A program made the translations under genes and the position numbers. Below the pieces are notes generated by a model. The model saw only the letters and a program-made list of their open reading frames with translations. It made no database searches and had not been told where the DNA came from. From Firmicutes bacterium HGW-Firmicutes-1 (GTDB lineage: Bacteria; Bacillota; Clostridia; Lachnospirales; Vallitaleaceae), in the NCBI GenBank assembly GCA_002841625.1, contig PHAG01000009.1, positions 62,001 to 126,000 of the forward strand: a DNA stretch of 64,000 nucleotides, written 5' to 3'. Shown piece by piece: positions 1-7,462 of the stretch (positions are counted from its first letter, which is position 1; every line of letters begins with the position of its first letter).

Positions 1-1
1 A

Positions 2-322
2 GCGACCTTCTCAGCAGGGCAACGTCAACTATTATCCTTTGCAAGAACCTTGGCTTACAATCCTTCAGTACTGATTTTAGATGAAGCCACATCAAATATT
101 GATACCGAAACAGAAGGGCTTATTCAAGATGCTTTGATAAAGTTAATGGAAGGCAGAACCACCTTGGTAGTTGCACATAGATTGTCAACAATACAACATG
201 CTGATAAAATAATTGTGCTTCATAAGGGTAAGATTAAAGAGGTTGGTAATCATCAAGAATTATTGGCTAAGAAAGGAATTTACTATAGTTTGTATCAGTT
301 GCAATATCAAGAGATTAGTTAG
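2..322 (+). CDS. ABC exporter ATP-binding domain, C-terminal end (partial)
   Basis: This is the 3' end of a gene that begins before the window. The visible residues start just before the ABC signature ([13 protein letters not shown]), followed by Walker B (VLILDEATS), a D-loop (SNIDTETE) and the H-loop (VVAHRLST). This order and the short tail after the H-loop are typical of the nucleotide-binding domain of a fused MsbA/LmrA-type exporter, in which an N-terminal membrane domain would lie upstream. ATP hydrolysis would drive export of an unknown substrate. The reading frame is open to the first base, so the TTG at 50 is not a real start. The substrate cannot be told from this fragment. Confidence 0.9.
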   Translation, partial: ATFSAGQRQLLSFARTLAYNPSVLILDEATSNIDTETEGLIQDALIKLMEGRTTLVVAHRLSTIQHADKIIVLHKGKIKEVGNHQELLAKKGIYYSLYQLQYQEIS

Positions 323-679
323 AGAAAATATTGGGGAAAAATTATGATGATATGCTAATTTATTGTGAAACGCTACGTTGTCGACAAAGGAACATTTGTA
401 TTTTATTAATATAAATCAGACTGTCGACAAAAGCATTTTTTCTGATAGGTGTACTCATCATTGGCAGTAAGTGTTCATTTTCTGGCCTTACCCTTCGGCC
501 GGTCAGGCGAAAAATGAACACTTACTGCCTTTTGTATTAATCTAGAAGAAAAAATGCTTTTATCTCTGTTTCGTTTTGTTTACGCAATTGAAGCATCAAA
601 TAGCTAACAAGGATTTTAACAACCCATGGATTCACTTGAATTGGGCATACTATTCTTATTATTCTAGAGGAGGCTTTAT
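323..679. other. 357-bp non-coding region with a long nested palindrome
   Basis: No credible gene is present. The region holds two direct copies of TGTCGACAAA (379-388 and 422-431), each containing the palindrome GTCGAC, and the large nested inverted repeat at 429-561 described separately. The second TGTCGACAAA runs into the first bases of the outer arm. The 3' part (562-665) carries the leader of the Rieske oxidoreductase gene; I saw no clear sigma-A promoter there. Confidence 0.6.
429..561 (+). repeat. Nested inverted-repeat element, copy 1
   Basis: Outer arms 429-443 and 547-561 are perfectly complementary over 15 bases. Inner arms 463-481 and 511-529 are perfectly complementary over 19 bases. 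They enclose a core at 482-509 that contains GGCCTTACCCTTCGGCC and can fold with GCCT pairing to AGGC. A second element at 47460-47620 has almost the same core, on the opposite strand, but completely different arms. The wobble pattern of the second copy suggests the RNA reads as the plus strand here. It could act as a terminator for the ABC gene, a structured RNA, or a small mobile repeat; the sequence does not decide. Confidence 0.75.
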
Positions 680-2206
680 ATGGAACAAATAGAACACATA
701 TCCTTTTGGGAGCAATCAATGAAAAGTACCGAGTATCCAAAGTTAGATCGTAGAATCAAAGTAAACACAGCAATCATAGGTGGAGGTATTTTTGGTTTAA
801 CCTCGGCATTACTTCTTATGAAAGAAGGTGTAGATGTAGCAGTATTTGAAGCAAACAAGTTAGGAAGCGGTGCAACTGGGAGCACAACAGCAAAGGTTAC
901 TTCGCAGCACAGGCTGATCTACCAAGATATTATATCAGAGCAGGGTGATGAGCATGCACTTCAATATGCTACGGCAAACCAAGGAGCAATAAAAAAAATA
1001 AAGGACATTATTCAGGAATTAAAAATAGATTGCGATTATAAAGAACAAAAAAGCTATGTTTTTGCTACTACTGAAAAAGGTCTGAAAAAGGTTCAAAAGG
1101 AATACGATGCTGCCATTAAACTTAATTTGCCAGCTTCTATTGTAACGGAAAGCTCTCTGCCTTTTGAATGTGAAGCTGCATTATGTTTCGACGGACAAGG
1201 AATGTTTCACCCCTTAAAATATTTGTTTGGCATTTCTGATATTCTAAGGGATAAGAAAATTCCTGTATATGAAAACACTCGTATTATTGAGGTAGATGGT
1301 AATGGACCGTTTGTATTGACAACGGATGATGGAGTTGAAGTAGAAGCTGAAAAAGTGATAATCGCAACGAAATATCCTATTCTGAACAAGAAAGGATTGT
1401 TAGTTGTTAAACTATATGTTATGCGTACTTATATAGTTGCAGGGTATTCATCAAAATTACATTTAGATGGAATGTATATCAATGCAGAAGATCCGGTTCG
1501 TTCTTTAAGATCGTATACGCAGGATGATAAAGAACTTATACTTGTTGTTGGCGCCAGCCATCAAACTGGTGAATGTAAAGATACGACAAAGCTATATGAA
1601 GAACTAATCGCCTATGCTAAAAAACTAGATCCTGACTTTGATGTTAAATACAAATGGTCTACACAAGATTGTCTATCCTTGGATAGTATCCCTTATATTG
1701 GAAGCCTGTCGGAGGACTTATCCCAAATATATGTTGGAACAGGTTTTTCGAAATGGGGAATGACAAATGGAACAGTAGCGGCAATGATCATTAGTGATTT
1801 TATACTTGGAAGGAACAATCCGTGGAAGGAGGTATTTGATCCGAAAAGAGGCTTTAGCTTAAAGACTTCAAAAGAATTGTTAGTGCAAGGGGTTGATCTA
1901 ACGGGTGATCTAATAAAAACGGTTTTGCCAGTAGATGCGGTAGAATTAATTGATATTAAGAAGGGTGAAGGAAAGGTGATAGAGTATAATAATGAAAAGG
2001 TTGGGGTATTTAGAGATGGTAACGGCAATGTATTTGGAATAGATCCAACCTGTAGACACTTGGGGTGCCAAGTAACGTTTAATAATGCGGAAAAAACGTG
2101 GGATTGTCCTTGTCATGGTTCAAGGTATCATTTTCAAGGAGGAGTTATTGAAGCTCCAGCTGTACATGCATTAGAGCAAAGGGAGATAGGCGAAAGTGGG
2201 GATTAA
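680..2206 (+). CDS. FAD-dependent oxidoreductase with C-terminal Rieske [2Fe-2S] domain
   Basis: The protein has 508 residues. Its N-terminal half is a DadA-type FAD oxidoreductase with the dinucleotide-binding motif GGGIFGLTSALLL near residues 34-46 and the follow-on GSGATGSTTAK. The last 80 residues form a Rieske domain: Cys458-x-His460 and Cys476-x-x-His479 are the expected iron-sulfur ligands. Length and architecture match the Bacillus YhfW family. The natural substrate of that family is not established; amine or amino-acid oxidation coupled to the Rieske centre is an inference. The start has a strong AGAGGAGG site at 666-673. It stands alone, with hairpins downstream. Confidence 0.9.
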   Translation: MEQIEHISFWEQSMKSTEYPKLDRRIKVNTAIIGGGIFGLTSALLLMKEGVDVAVFEANKLGSGATGSTTAKVTSQHRLIYQDIISEQGDEHALQYATANQGAIKKIKDIIQELKIDCDYKEQKSYVFATTEKGLKKVQKEYDAAIKLNLPASIVTESSLPFECEAALCFDGQGMFHPLKYLFGISDILRDKKIPVYENTRIIEVDGNGPFVLTTDDGVEVEAEKVIIATKYPILNKKGLLVVKLYVMRTYIVAGYSSKLHLDGMYINAEDPVRSLRSYTQDDKELILVVGASHQTGECKDTTKLYEELIAYAKKLDPDFDVKYKWSTQDCLSLDSIPYIGSLSEDLSQIYVGTGFSKWGMTNGTVAAMIISDFILGRNNPWKEVFDPKRGFSLKTSKELLVQGVDLTGDLIKTVLPVDAVELIDIKKGEGKVIEYNNEKVGVFRDGNGNVFGIDPTCRHLGCQVTFNNAEKTWDCPCHGSRYHFQGGVIEAPAVHALEQREIGESGD

Positions 2207-2216
2207 AACGAAATGG

Positions 2217-2253
2217 CTATCATTATTTACATGTATATAAATTGTAATGATAG
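2217..2253 (+). terminator. Hairpin after the Rieske oxidoreductase gene
   Basis: CTATCATTA and TAATGATAG form a perfect 9-bp stem directly after the stop codon, with an AT-rich loop. There is no strong T-run, so it may be a weak terminator or an mRNA 3' stabiliser. Confidence 0.4.
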
Positions 2254-2330
2254 TTGAAACGTGATAAAATGATATAAATTTTACTTAACTGAAAATGCCA
2301 TCAACTATTTTGATAAAGATAGCAACAAAT

Positions 2331-2367
2331 AGTAACCGTTTATATGCTTAAATCATATGCGGTTACT
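2331..2367 (+). terminator. Second hairpin between the Rieske gene and the next promoter
   Basis: AGTAACCG pairs with CGGTTACT, and the stem can continue inward through TATATG/CATATG. It lies just upstream of a promoter, which fits insulation of the next transcription unit. The T-run is poor. Confidence 0.45.
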
Positions 2368-2376
2368 AATTTCATG

Positions 2377-2406
2377 TTGCATAATCATAGTCCTTTAAGT
2401 TACAAT
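2377..2406 (+). promoter_or_regulatory. Sigma-A-type promoter for the NimA-like gene
   Basis: TTGCAT at 2377-2382 and TACAAT at 2401-2406 are separated by 18 bases and lie about 40 bases before the gene start. Confidence 0.45.
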
Positions 2407-2445
2407 AGCTTCAAATAATCAAAAATGAATGGTCTGGAGAAAATG

Positions 2446-2907
2446 ATGAGAAGAAAAGAAAAAGAAATAACAGACATAAATGAAATTGAGCAAATTTTAA
2501 AAAGAGCACAAGTATGTAGGCTGGCACTCTCTTTTAAAGATAATCCATACATAATTCCAATGAACTTCGGATATAGAGATAATCATTTGTATTTTCATTG
2601 TGCCAGAGAAGGCAAGAAGCTTGAGATCATAGAGGAAAATCCTAAAGTTTGTTTTGAAGTTGAAGTAGATAAAGAATTAATGAAAGGTGAAAAGGGATGT
2701 AATTGCTCCATGAAATATCAAAGCGTGATTGGCTTTGGTATAGCATCAATCATCGATGAACAATTAGAAAAAGTAGCAGCGCTAGATATTATAATGGAAC
2801 AATATTTCGAGAATAAAAATTTCAACTTTAGTCCGTCATCAGTAGATGCGGTAAAAATTATTAAAGTAGAAATTAATGAAATGAGGGGTAAGAAATCAGG
2901 ATTTTAA
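2446..2907 (+). CDS. Pyridoxamine 5'-phosphate oxidase-like flavoprotein (NimA/NimC family)
   Basis: The 153-residue product begins MRRKEKEITD, the typical opening of the small FMN-binding split-barrel proteins related to 5-nitroimidazole reductases. Further family features are the stretch PYIIPMNFGY near residues 33-42 and LYFHCAREGKKLEII, which forms the flavin phosphate region. I chose the ATG at 2446 because GGAGA lies 5 bases before it and the family starts there; an ATG at 2425 is in frame but has no ribosome site. Members reduce or bind small oxidants with FMN; the physiological substrate is unknown. The cysteine-rich stretch GEKGCNCSMKY is also common in this family. Confidence 0.8.
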   Translation: MRRKEKEITDINEIEQILKRAQVCRLALSFKDNPYIIPMNFGYRDNHLYFHCAREGKKLEIIEENPKVCFEVEVDKELMKGEKGCNCSMKYQSVIGFGIASIIDEQLEKVAALDIIMEQYFENKNFNFSPSSVDAVKIIKVEINEMRGKKSGF

Positions 2908-2930
2908 CCGAGCAGAGATTTTGTAGCACT
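2906..2930 (+). repeat. Dispersed motif copy A (upstream of gpsA-like gene)
   Basis: AACCGAGCAGAGATTTTGTA is a shortened version of a motif whose best form begins AACCGAATG and ends GGTTTTGTAACAT. It begins at the stop codon of the preceding gene and ends 24 bases before the next start. Confidence 0.4.
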
Positions 2931-2954
2931 GACTAAAAGTATATGGAGGAAAAT

Positions 2955-3914
2955 ATGAAAGTATCAATTATTGGATGTGGAAGATGGGGAGCTTTTCTTG
3001 GATGGTATGCAAATAAAATAGGTCACGAAGTATTAATTTGGGGAAGAGAATCTTCCAAAAATATGGCTATATTAAAAGAAACAAGAAAAAATGAATATCT
3101 ACAATTAAGCCAAAATGTTATTCTTTCAAATTCTCTTGAAGAGGCAATCAGCTTCTCAAATTATATAATCATCTCCATTAGCTCACAGCATCTTAGATCT
3201 ACGTGCCAGAAGTTGAATGAGTTTGACCTAGAAGGAAAAACCATCATTTTAGCGATGAAAGGAATTGAAGTAGATACTGGCTTTAGGTTGACACAAGTGC
3301 TTTTAAGTGAAATAAAGCAACATATCAACATTTCGATATGGGTTGGCCCGGGACATGCACAAGCATTTACAGAAGGAATACCTAACTGCATGTTAATCAG
3401 TTCTAGTACGATTGACGTATCAAAACAGGTGGTTACTGAATTTGGTAGCGAGCTCATTAGACTTTATATTGGGCAAGACATTATTGGAAATGAAATAGGA
3501 GCAGCAGCAAAGAACGTCATTGGTATAGCAGCAGGAATGCTAGATGGTTTAAATTACAGTAGCTTAAAGGGGGCGTTAATGGCTAGGGGATCAAGAGAAG
3601 TAGCGAGATTAGTAAGAGCTATGGGAGGAAATGAATTGACGGTATATGGGTTGAGCCATGTTGGTGATTATGAGGCCACTCTTTTTTCGAAATTTAGTCA
3701 CAATAGAAGATTTGGTGAAGATTTTGTAAAAGGTATAGAATTTAATAAATTAGCGGAAGGTGTATCAACAGTAAAGGCATTGCTATTACTTGCAGATAAG
3801 TGTTATGTAGATATGCCAATATGTAAAGCGATATATTCCATATTATACGATAATGAAGATCCTAAGCAAGTACTGAATGATTTGTTTTTGCGCCCAATAA
3901 CATTTGAATTTTAA
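2955..3914 (+). CDS. gpsA: NAD(P)-dependent glycerol-3-phosphate dehydrogenase family protein
   Basis: The 319-residue protein opens with a Rossmann motif (IIGCGRWGAFLGW, residues 4-16). It contains the family C-terminal block GAAAKNVIGIAAGMLDGLNY, with the conserved active-site lysine, and MARGSREVARLVRAMGG. GpsA makes sn-glycerol 3-phosphate from dihydroxyacetone phosphate for phospholipid synthesis. The ATG at 2955 is preferred over the in-frame one at 2943 because GGAGGA (2945-2950) sits 4 bases before it. The usual clostridial gpsA lies beside der and plsY; here it sits next to a WYL regulator, so it may be a second copy with a special role. The regulator gene starts 11 bases after its stop. 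Confidence 0.75.
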   Translation: MKVSIIGCGRWGAFLGWYANKIGHEVLIWGRESSKNMAILKETRKNEYLQLSQNVILSNSLEEAISFSNYIIISISSQHLRSTCQKLNEFDLEGKTIILAMKGIEVDTGFRLTQVLLSEIKQHINISIWVGPGHAQAFTEGIPNCMLISSSTIDVSKQVVTEFGSELIRLYIGQDIIGNEIGAAAKNVIGIAAGMLDGLNYSSLKGALMARGSREVARLVRAMGGNELTVYGLSHVGDYEATLFSKFSHNRRFGEDFVKGIEFNKLAEGVSTVKALLLLADKCYVDMPICKAIYSILYDNEDPKQVLNDLFLRPITFEF

Positions 3915-3925
3915 AGGTGATATCA

Positions 3926-4834
3926 ATGAAAATAAATCGGTTACTTGAAATAACAATATTATTGATGAATAAAGGAAGCATTACTGCTAAAGAATTGGCG
4001 AATAGATTCGAAGTATCTACTAGAACGATTTATAGAGATATAGATGTTTTATCTTTATCTGGGGTACCTGTTTATGCAAATAAAGGTAAGGGTGGAGGAA
4101 TATCCTTGCTTGATAGCTTTACACTGAATAAAACAGTGATATCGGAGCAAGAGAGCGATAGTATTTTACTTGCATTAAAAACATTAGAGGCTACAAGGTA
4201 TCCAGATGTTGAACTGATCCTTGATAAAATTAGTTCAGTCTTTAAAAAAACAAATGCTACCGATTGGGTACATATTGATTTTTCTCCATGGGGAAGTAGA
4301 CCAAATGAATATAATAAGTTTCAAGAAATAAAAAGAGCGATATTAGAACATAAAGTAGTTTCATGTGACTATGTTAATAGCGAAGGAGATAAAAGCCAGA
4401 GATTTATAGAGCCTATGAAGCTGTTATTTAAAGGGCAAGGATGGTATTTGTGGGGCTATTGTAAAAACAAATGCGACTTTAGAATGTTTAGAATTTCAAG
4501 AGTGAAGAATGTGATTGTAACTGAAGAGTTTTATGAAAGAAGGCAGGAACAAGCAATTGATTATCAAGAATTTACTGACCCTATGATGGTTCTAATACCG
4601 TTAATTTTAAGGTTTCAACCTCAGGCTTTATATAGAATTTATGATGATTTTGATGATGAGCTTATTACTAGAAATGCTGATGGTACTTGTGATGTTCATG
4701 TTGCATTTCCAGAAGATGATTGGATATATGGATATTTATTATCGTATGGTAGTATGCTGGAGGTATTAGAACCTGAAACAATACGACTTGAAGTGAAGTA
4801 TAGAATAGAAAATTCCTTAAAAAATTATCAATAG
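3926..4834 (+). CDS. HTH and WYL-domain transcriptional regulator (YafY family)
   Basis: This 302-residue protein starts with an HTH_11 winged helix (residues about 5-55; SITAKELANRFEVSTRTIYR) and has a central WYL domain containing GQGWYLWGYC and FRMFRISRV, then a C-terminal WCX region. WYL proteins sense nucleic-acid or small ligands and control nearby genes. The start is the ATG at 3926 with AAAGGTGA 5 bases before it; an upstream GTG at 3917 lies inside that site. It follows the gpsA-like gene closely, so the two are probably co-transcribed. The target and ligand are unknown. Confidence 0.85.
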   Translation: MKINRLLEITILLMNKGSITAKELANRFEVSTRTIYRDIDVLSLSGVPVYANKGKGGGISLLDSFTLNKTVISEQESDSILLALKTLEATRYPDVELILDKISSVFKKTNATDWVHIDFSPWGSRPNEYNKFQEIKRAILEHKVVSCDYVNSEGDKSQRFIEPMKLLFKGQGWYLWGYCKNKCDFRMFRISRVKNVIVTEEFYERRQEQAIDYQEFTDPMMVLIPLILRFQPQALYRIYDDFDDELITRNADGTCDVHVAFPEDDWIYGYLLSYGSMLEVLEPETIRLEVKYRIENSLKNYQ

Positions 4835-4900
4835 TGTATATAATATGACATACTGATGTCAAACATAGAGTGTAGAATATAATTATACTATTCATTATGA

Positions 4901-4932
4901 AACCTGAGCGAATGCAGAGGTTTTGAACATTG
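4901..4932 (+). repeat. Dispersed motif copy B (upstream of GyrI-like gene)
   Basis: Contains GCGAATGCAGAGGTTTTGAA followed by CATTG, close to the shared motif ending in GGTTTTGTAACAT. It ends 16 bases before the start codon at 4949 and just before the ribosome site TGGAGGA. Confidence 0.5.
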
Positions 4933-4948
4933 ATTTGGAGGAATAATT

Positions 4949-5407
4949 ATGAACTACGAAATTTTATTAAATGAGCAACAAGAACAAAAGGTATTATCAA
5001 TTAGAACAAGAACAAAGATTGAAGAATTGCCCTCAAAAATTGGTGAAGCATATGGAAAAATAATGCAACATCTTACTGGGCTTGGACAAACACCTATTGA
5101 TGCACCTTACACCGCATATTATAATTTGGATATGAATGACTTAGATGTTGAAATGGGTTTTCCTGTTGCAAGTCAATTGCAAGACAAGGACGATATGAAA
5201 GCAACAATCATACCGGCTGGAAAATATGCCTCCTGCATGCATAAAGGGCCTTATTCTCAAATGGAAAAGCCATATGAAGCCATGGCTAAATGGATTGAGG
5301 AGAATGGTTATGAGGCTATAGGAATATGTTACGAATACTATTACAACTCTCCAATGGAGGTTGAAGAAAGTGAACTATTAACCAAAATTGTTATGCCTTT
5401 GAAGTAA
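4949..5407 (+). CDS. GyrI-like / AraC effector-binding domain protein
   Basis: The 152-residue product is a stand-alone effector-binding domain of the SOUL/GyrI/AraC-E-bind superfamily. Supporting features are the two-fold pattern, the block IPAGKYASCMHKGPYSQME (the family signature around the turn before the central helix) and the end EESELLTKIVMPLK. Such domains bind or hydrolyse small hydrophobic molecules and sometimes protect against drugs. There is no DNA-binding domain. A good AGGA ribosome site precedes the ATG. The ligand is unknown. Confidence 0.8.
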   Translation: MNYEILLNEQQEQKVLSIRTRTKIEELPSKIGEAYGKIMQHLTGLGQTPIDAPYTAYYNLDMNDLDVEMGFPVASQLQDKDDMKATIIPAGKYASCMHKGPYSQMEKPYEAMAKWIEENGYEAIGICYEYYYNSPMEVEESELLTKIVMPLK

Positions 5408-5441
5408 AGGATAACACAGCAGAAGGATGTGAAAATTTATT

Positions 5442-6275
5442 ATGATGGAATTACCTGAAGCAAAAGTAATAGCCCAGCAAATCAACGAAACAATCAAAGG
5501 AAAGAAGATCATGAATGTGGTTGCAGCATGTTCACCCCACAAGTTTGCATGGTACCATAAGGATCCTCAGGCATATCATGACCTTTTATCAGAAAAAACG
5601 ATTGATGGTGCAGTGAATCAGGGTGGTATGTTGGAAATCAAGGTTCAAGATGCAGTTATGTTATTTTGTGAAGGTATAGGTATTAGATATCATCATGTAA
5701 ATGAAGAACGTCCTAAGAAGCATCAATTATTAGTCGAATTTGATGATTTCTCTGCAATTAGCATCTCGATACAAATGTATGGCGGTATAATGTGCTTTAA
5801 AGAGGGAGAGATTGATAACCCATACTATGAAACGGCAAAGCAAAAGCCTTCGCCATTTATAGATTTGTTCAGTTGGGATTATTTTAATCAGCTTATTTCA
5901 GCAGATGAAGTACAAAAATTAAGTGCAAAAGCTTTTTTAGCTACTGAACAAAGAATTCCAGGCCTAGGTAATGGTGTGTTACAGGATGTACTGTTTAATG
6001 CTAAAATTCATCCTAAGAAAAAGATTGCTACTTTTAGCGATTTAGAAAAAAATGAAACCTTTCATTCGATTAAAGTAACCTTGACTGAAATGATGTTTCA
6101 AGGTGGAAGAGATACTGAAAAGGATTTATTTGGCTGCGCTGGAGGGTATAAAACGAAACAAAGTAAAAACACAGTGAATGAACCATGTATTGTGTGTGGT
6201 AGCTTAAATAAAAAGGAAAGTTATATGGGTGGTAGTATATATTTCTGTGAAAACTGCCAAGTATATAAAAAATAA
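5442..6275 (+). CDS. Fpg/Nei-family DNA glycosylase-like protein lacking the catalytic N-terminal proline
   Basis: The 277-residue product has the Fpg/Nei architecture: an N-terminal ELPEA motif, the helix-two-turn-helix stretch with RIPGLGNGVLQDVLF near residues 172-186, and a C-terminal zinc finger with CIVC (near 250) and CENC (near 270). In canonical Fpg/MutM and Nei the mature protein begins Pro-Glu, and that proline forms the Schiff base. Here the start reads M-M-E-L-P-E, so the proline position is methionine whichever ATG (5442 or 5445) is used. A DNA-binding role in base-damage repair is likely; glycosylase/lyase activity by the usual mechanism is doubtful. A subfamily with this type of N-terminus is, to my recollection, common in clostridia. 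Confidence 0.8.
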   Translation: MMELPEAKVIAQQINETIKGKKIMNVVAACSPHKFAWYHKDPQAYHDLLSEKTIDGAVNQGGMLEIKVQDAVMLFCEGIGIRYHHVNEERPKKHQLLVEFDDFSAISISIQMYGGIMCFKEGEIDNPYYETAKQKPSPFIDLFSWDYFNQLISADEVQKLSAKAFLATEQRIPGLGNGVLQDVLFNAKIHPKKKIATFSDLEKNETFHSIKVTLTEMMFQGGRDTEKDLFGCAGGYKTKQSKNTVNEPCIVCGSLNKKESYMGGSIYFCENCQVYKK

Positions 6276-6368
6276 AAATACTTGCTATCGCTATGTTTTC
6301 TCCATCCGATTTATATTGTATTACATGCTACGCCAAGGGCTAAATACTATAGCTAATAGAATATTTTC

Positions 6369-6397
6369 TTGAAAAGCAATAGTAAATAGTGTAATAT
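6369..6397 (+). promoter_or_regulatory. Sigma-A-type promoter for the parvulin gene
   Basis: TTGAAA at 6369-6374 and TAATAT at 6392-6397 are 17 bases apart, 56 bases before the start codon. Confidence 0.5.
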
Positions 6398-6452
6398 TAA
6401 TAAATGAGTTTATTTACTCAATACAGGAGATAAGTCATAGGAGAAAAATACA

Positions 6453-7211
6453 ATGGAAAATAATGTAATAGCTAAAGTAGGCAATATTGAAATTACGAAA
6501 CAACAGATGATCAATATTATAAGAAGCTTACCTCAACAACAAGCAATGGAAGTGTCAACACAAGCAGGTGCAAAGAGATTATTAGACGAAATGATAGCAG
6601 GCGAATTATTATATTTAGATGCATTAGATAATAATCTCCAAGCTGATGAAGAATTTAAAAAAACCTTAGAAGAGGCTACACATGGCTTGCTACAGCGTTA
6701 TGCCATTCAAAAGCTCCTTCAAGATGTTACTGCTACAGATGAAGAAATTCGTGATTATTTTGAAAAAAATAAAAATAAATTTATTAGTCAGGATCAATTA
6801 AGAGCTAGACACATCTTAGTTGAACATGAAGCAGAAGCAAAAAAAATAAAAGGTGAAATTGAATCTGGTTTAGAATTTTCTGAGGCAGCACAAAAGTATT
6901 CCACTTGTCCTTCAAAGGAAAATGGTGGAGATTTAGGGGTTTTTGAAAAGGGAAGAATGGTTCCTGAATTTGAAGCAGCTGCATTTTCTCTTGAAGTTGG
7001 TGAACTTAGTGACCTGGTTAAAACATCCTTTGGTTATCACTTGATCATGGTTGATGAGAAGATAACATCAGGTGAAAAAAGTTTTGAAGAGGTTGCAAGT
7101 CAATTAAATCAAATGGTAGTTCAAGAAAAGCAAGGTGAAGTATACGACGCTACGCTTGCTAAATTAAAAGCAAAATATTCAGTGGAAGTAAATGAAGAAG
7201 CATTAAAATAA
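6453..7211 (+). CDS. Parvulin-type peptidyl-prolyl cis-trans isomerase, cytoplasmic
   Basis: The 252-residue protein has a SurA/PrsA-type N-terminal chaperone segment followed by a parvulin domain (about residues 115-210). The domain shows RARHILVEHEAEA, FSEAAQKYSTCPS, GGDLGVFEKGRMVPEFE and a late FGYHLIMVDEK, all expected positions of the PpiC fold. No signal peptide or lipobox is present, so it should act in the cytosol, unlike PrsA. It catalyses proline isomerisation and may help fold nascent proteins. It is a single-gene unit between a promoter at 6369 and a terminator at 7231. Confidence 0.9.
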   Translation: MENNVIAKVGNIEITKQQMINIIRSLPQQQAMEVSTQAGAKRLLDEMIAGELLYLDALDNNLQADEEFKKTLEEATHGLLQRYAIQKLLQDVTATDEEIRDYFEKNKNKFISQDQLRARHILVEHEAEAKKIKGEIESGLEFSEAAQKYSTCPSKENGGDLGVFEKGRMVPEFEAAAFSLEVGELSDLVKTSFGYHLIMVDEKITSGEKSFEEVASQLNQMVVQEKQGEVYDATLAKLKAKYSVEVNEEALK

Positions 7212-7230
7212 ATAAAGCAATAAAAAAACA

Positions 7231-7276
7231 AAGTATCATGAAGGCAACTAAAAAGCCTTTTTGATGCTTTTTTTTG
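7231..7276 (+). terminator. Rho-independent terminator after the parvulin gene
   Basis: GTATCATGAAGGC (7233-7245) pairs with GCCTTTTTGATGC (7255-7267), followed by an unbroken run of nine T. Confidence 0.85.
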
Positions 7277-7319
7277 GTGATAGATGTATAATATTCTGTC
7301 GTTGATTTTCTTTACTTAA

Positions 7320-7348
7320 TTGCTACAAATAGACTCTCGTGGTATAAT
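7320..7348 (+). promoter_or_regulatory. Sigma-A promoter of the murB-rapZ-yvcK-whiA-crh operon
   Basis: TTGCTA (7320-7325) and a perfect TATAAT (7343-7348) are spaced 17 bases apart. The leader contains a small hairpin, ACGGC with GCCGT, at about 7355-7372 before the murB start. Confidence 0.75.
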
Positions 7349-7462
7349 CTAATTACGGCAAGCATAAGCCGTAGAGAAGTGCTAGATATATTTGGAATCA
7401 TAAGTAGGATACATTAATAAGATAAGTTATAAATCTTTAGTTTATAGAAATGGAGTCGTAGC

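Noticed and set aside
482-509. Conserved core as an integron attC site
   Set aside because: attC sites have conserved ends and variable centres; here the centre is conserved and the arms vary. No integrase or cassette array is present.
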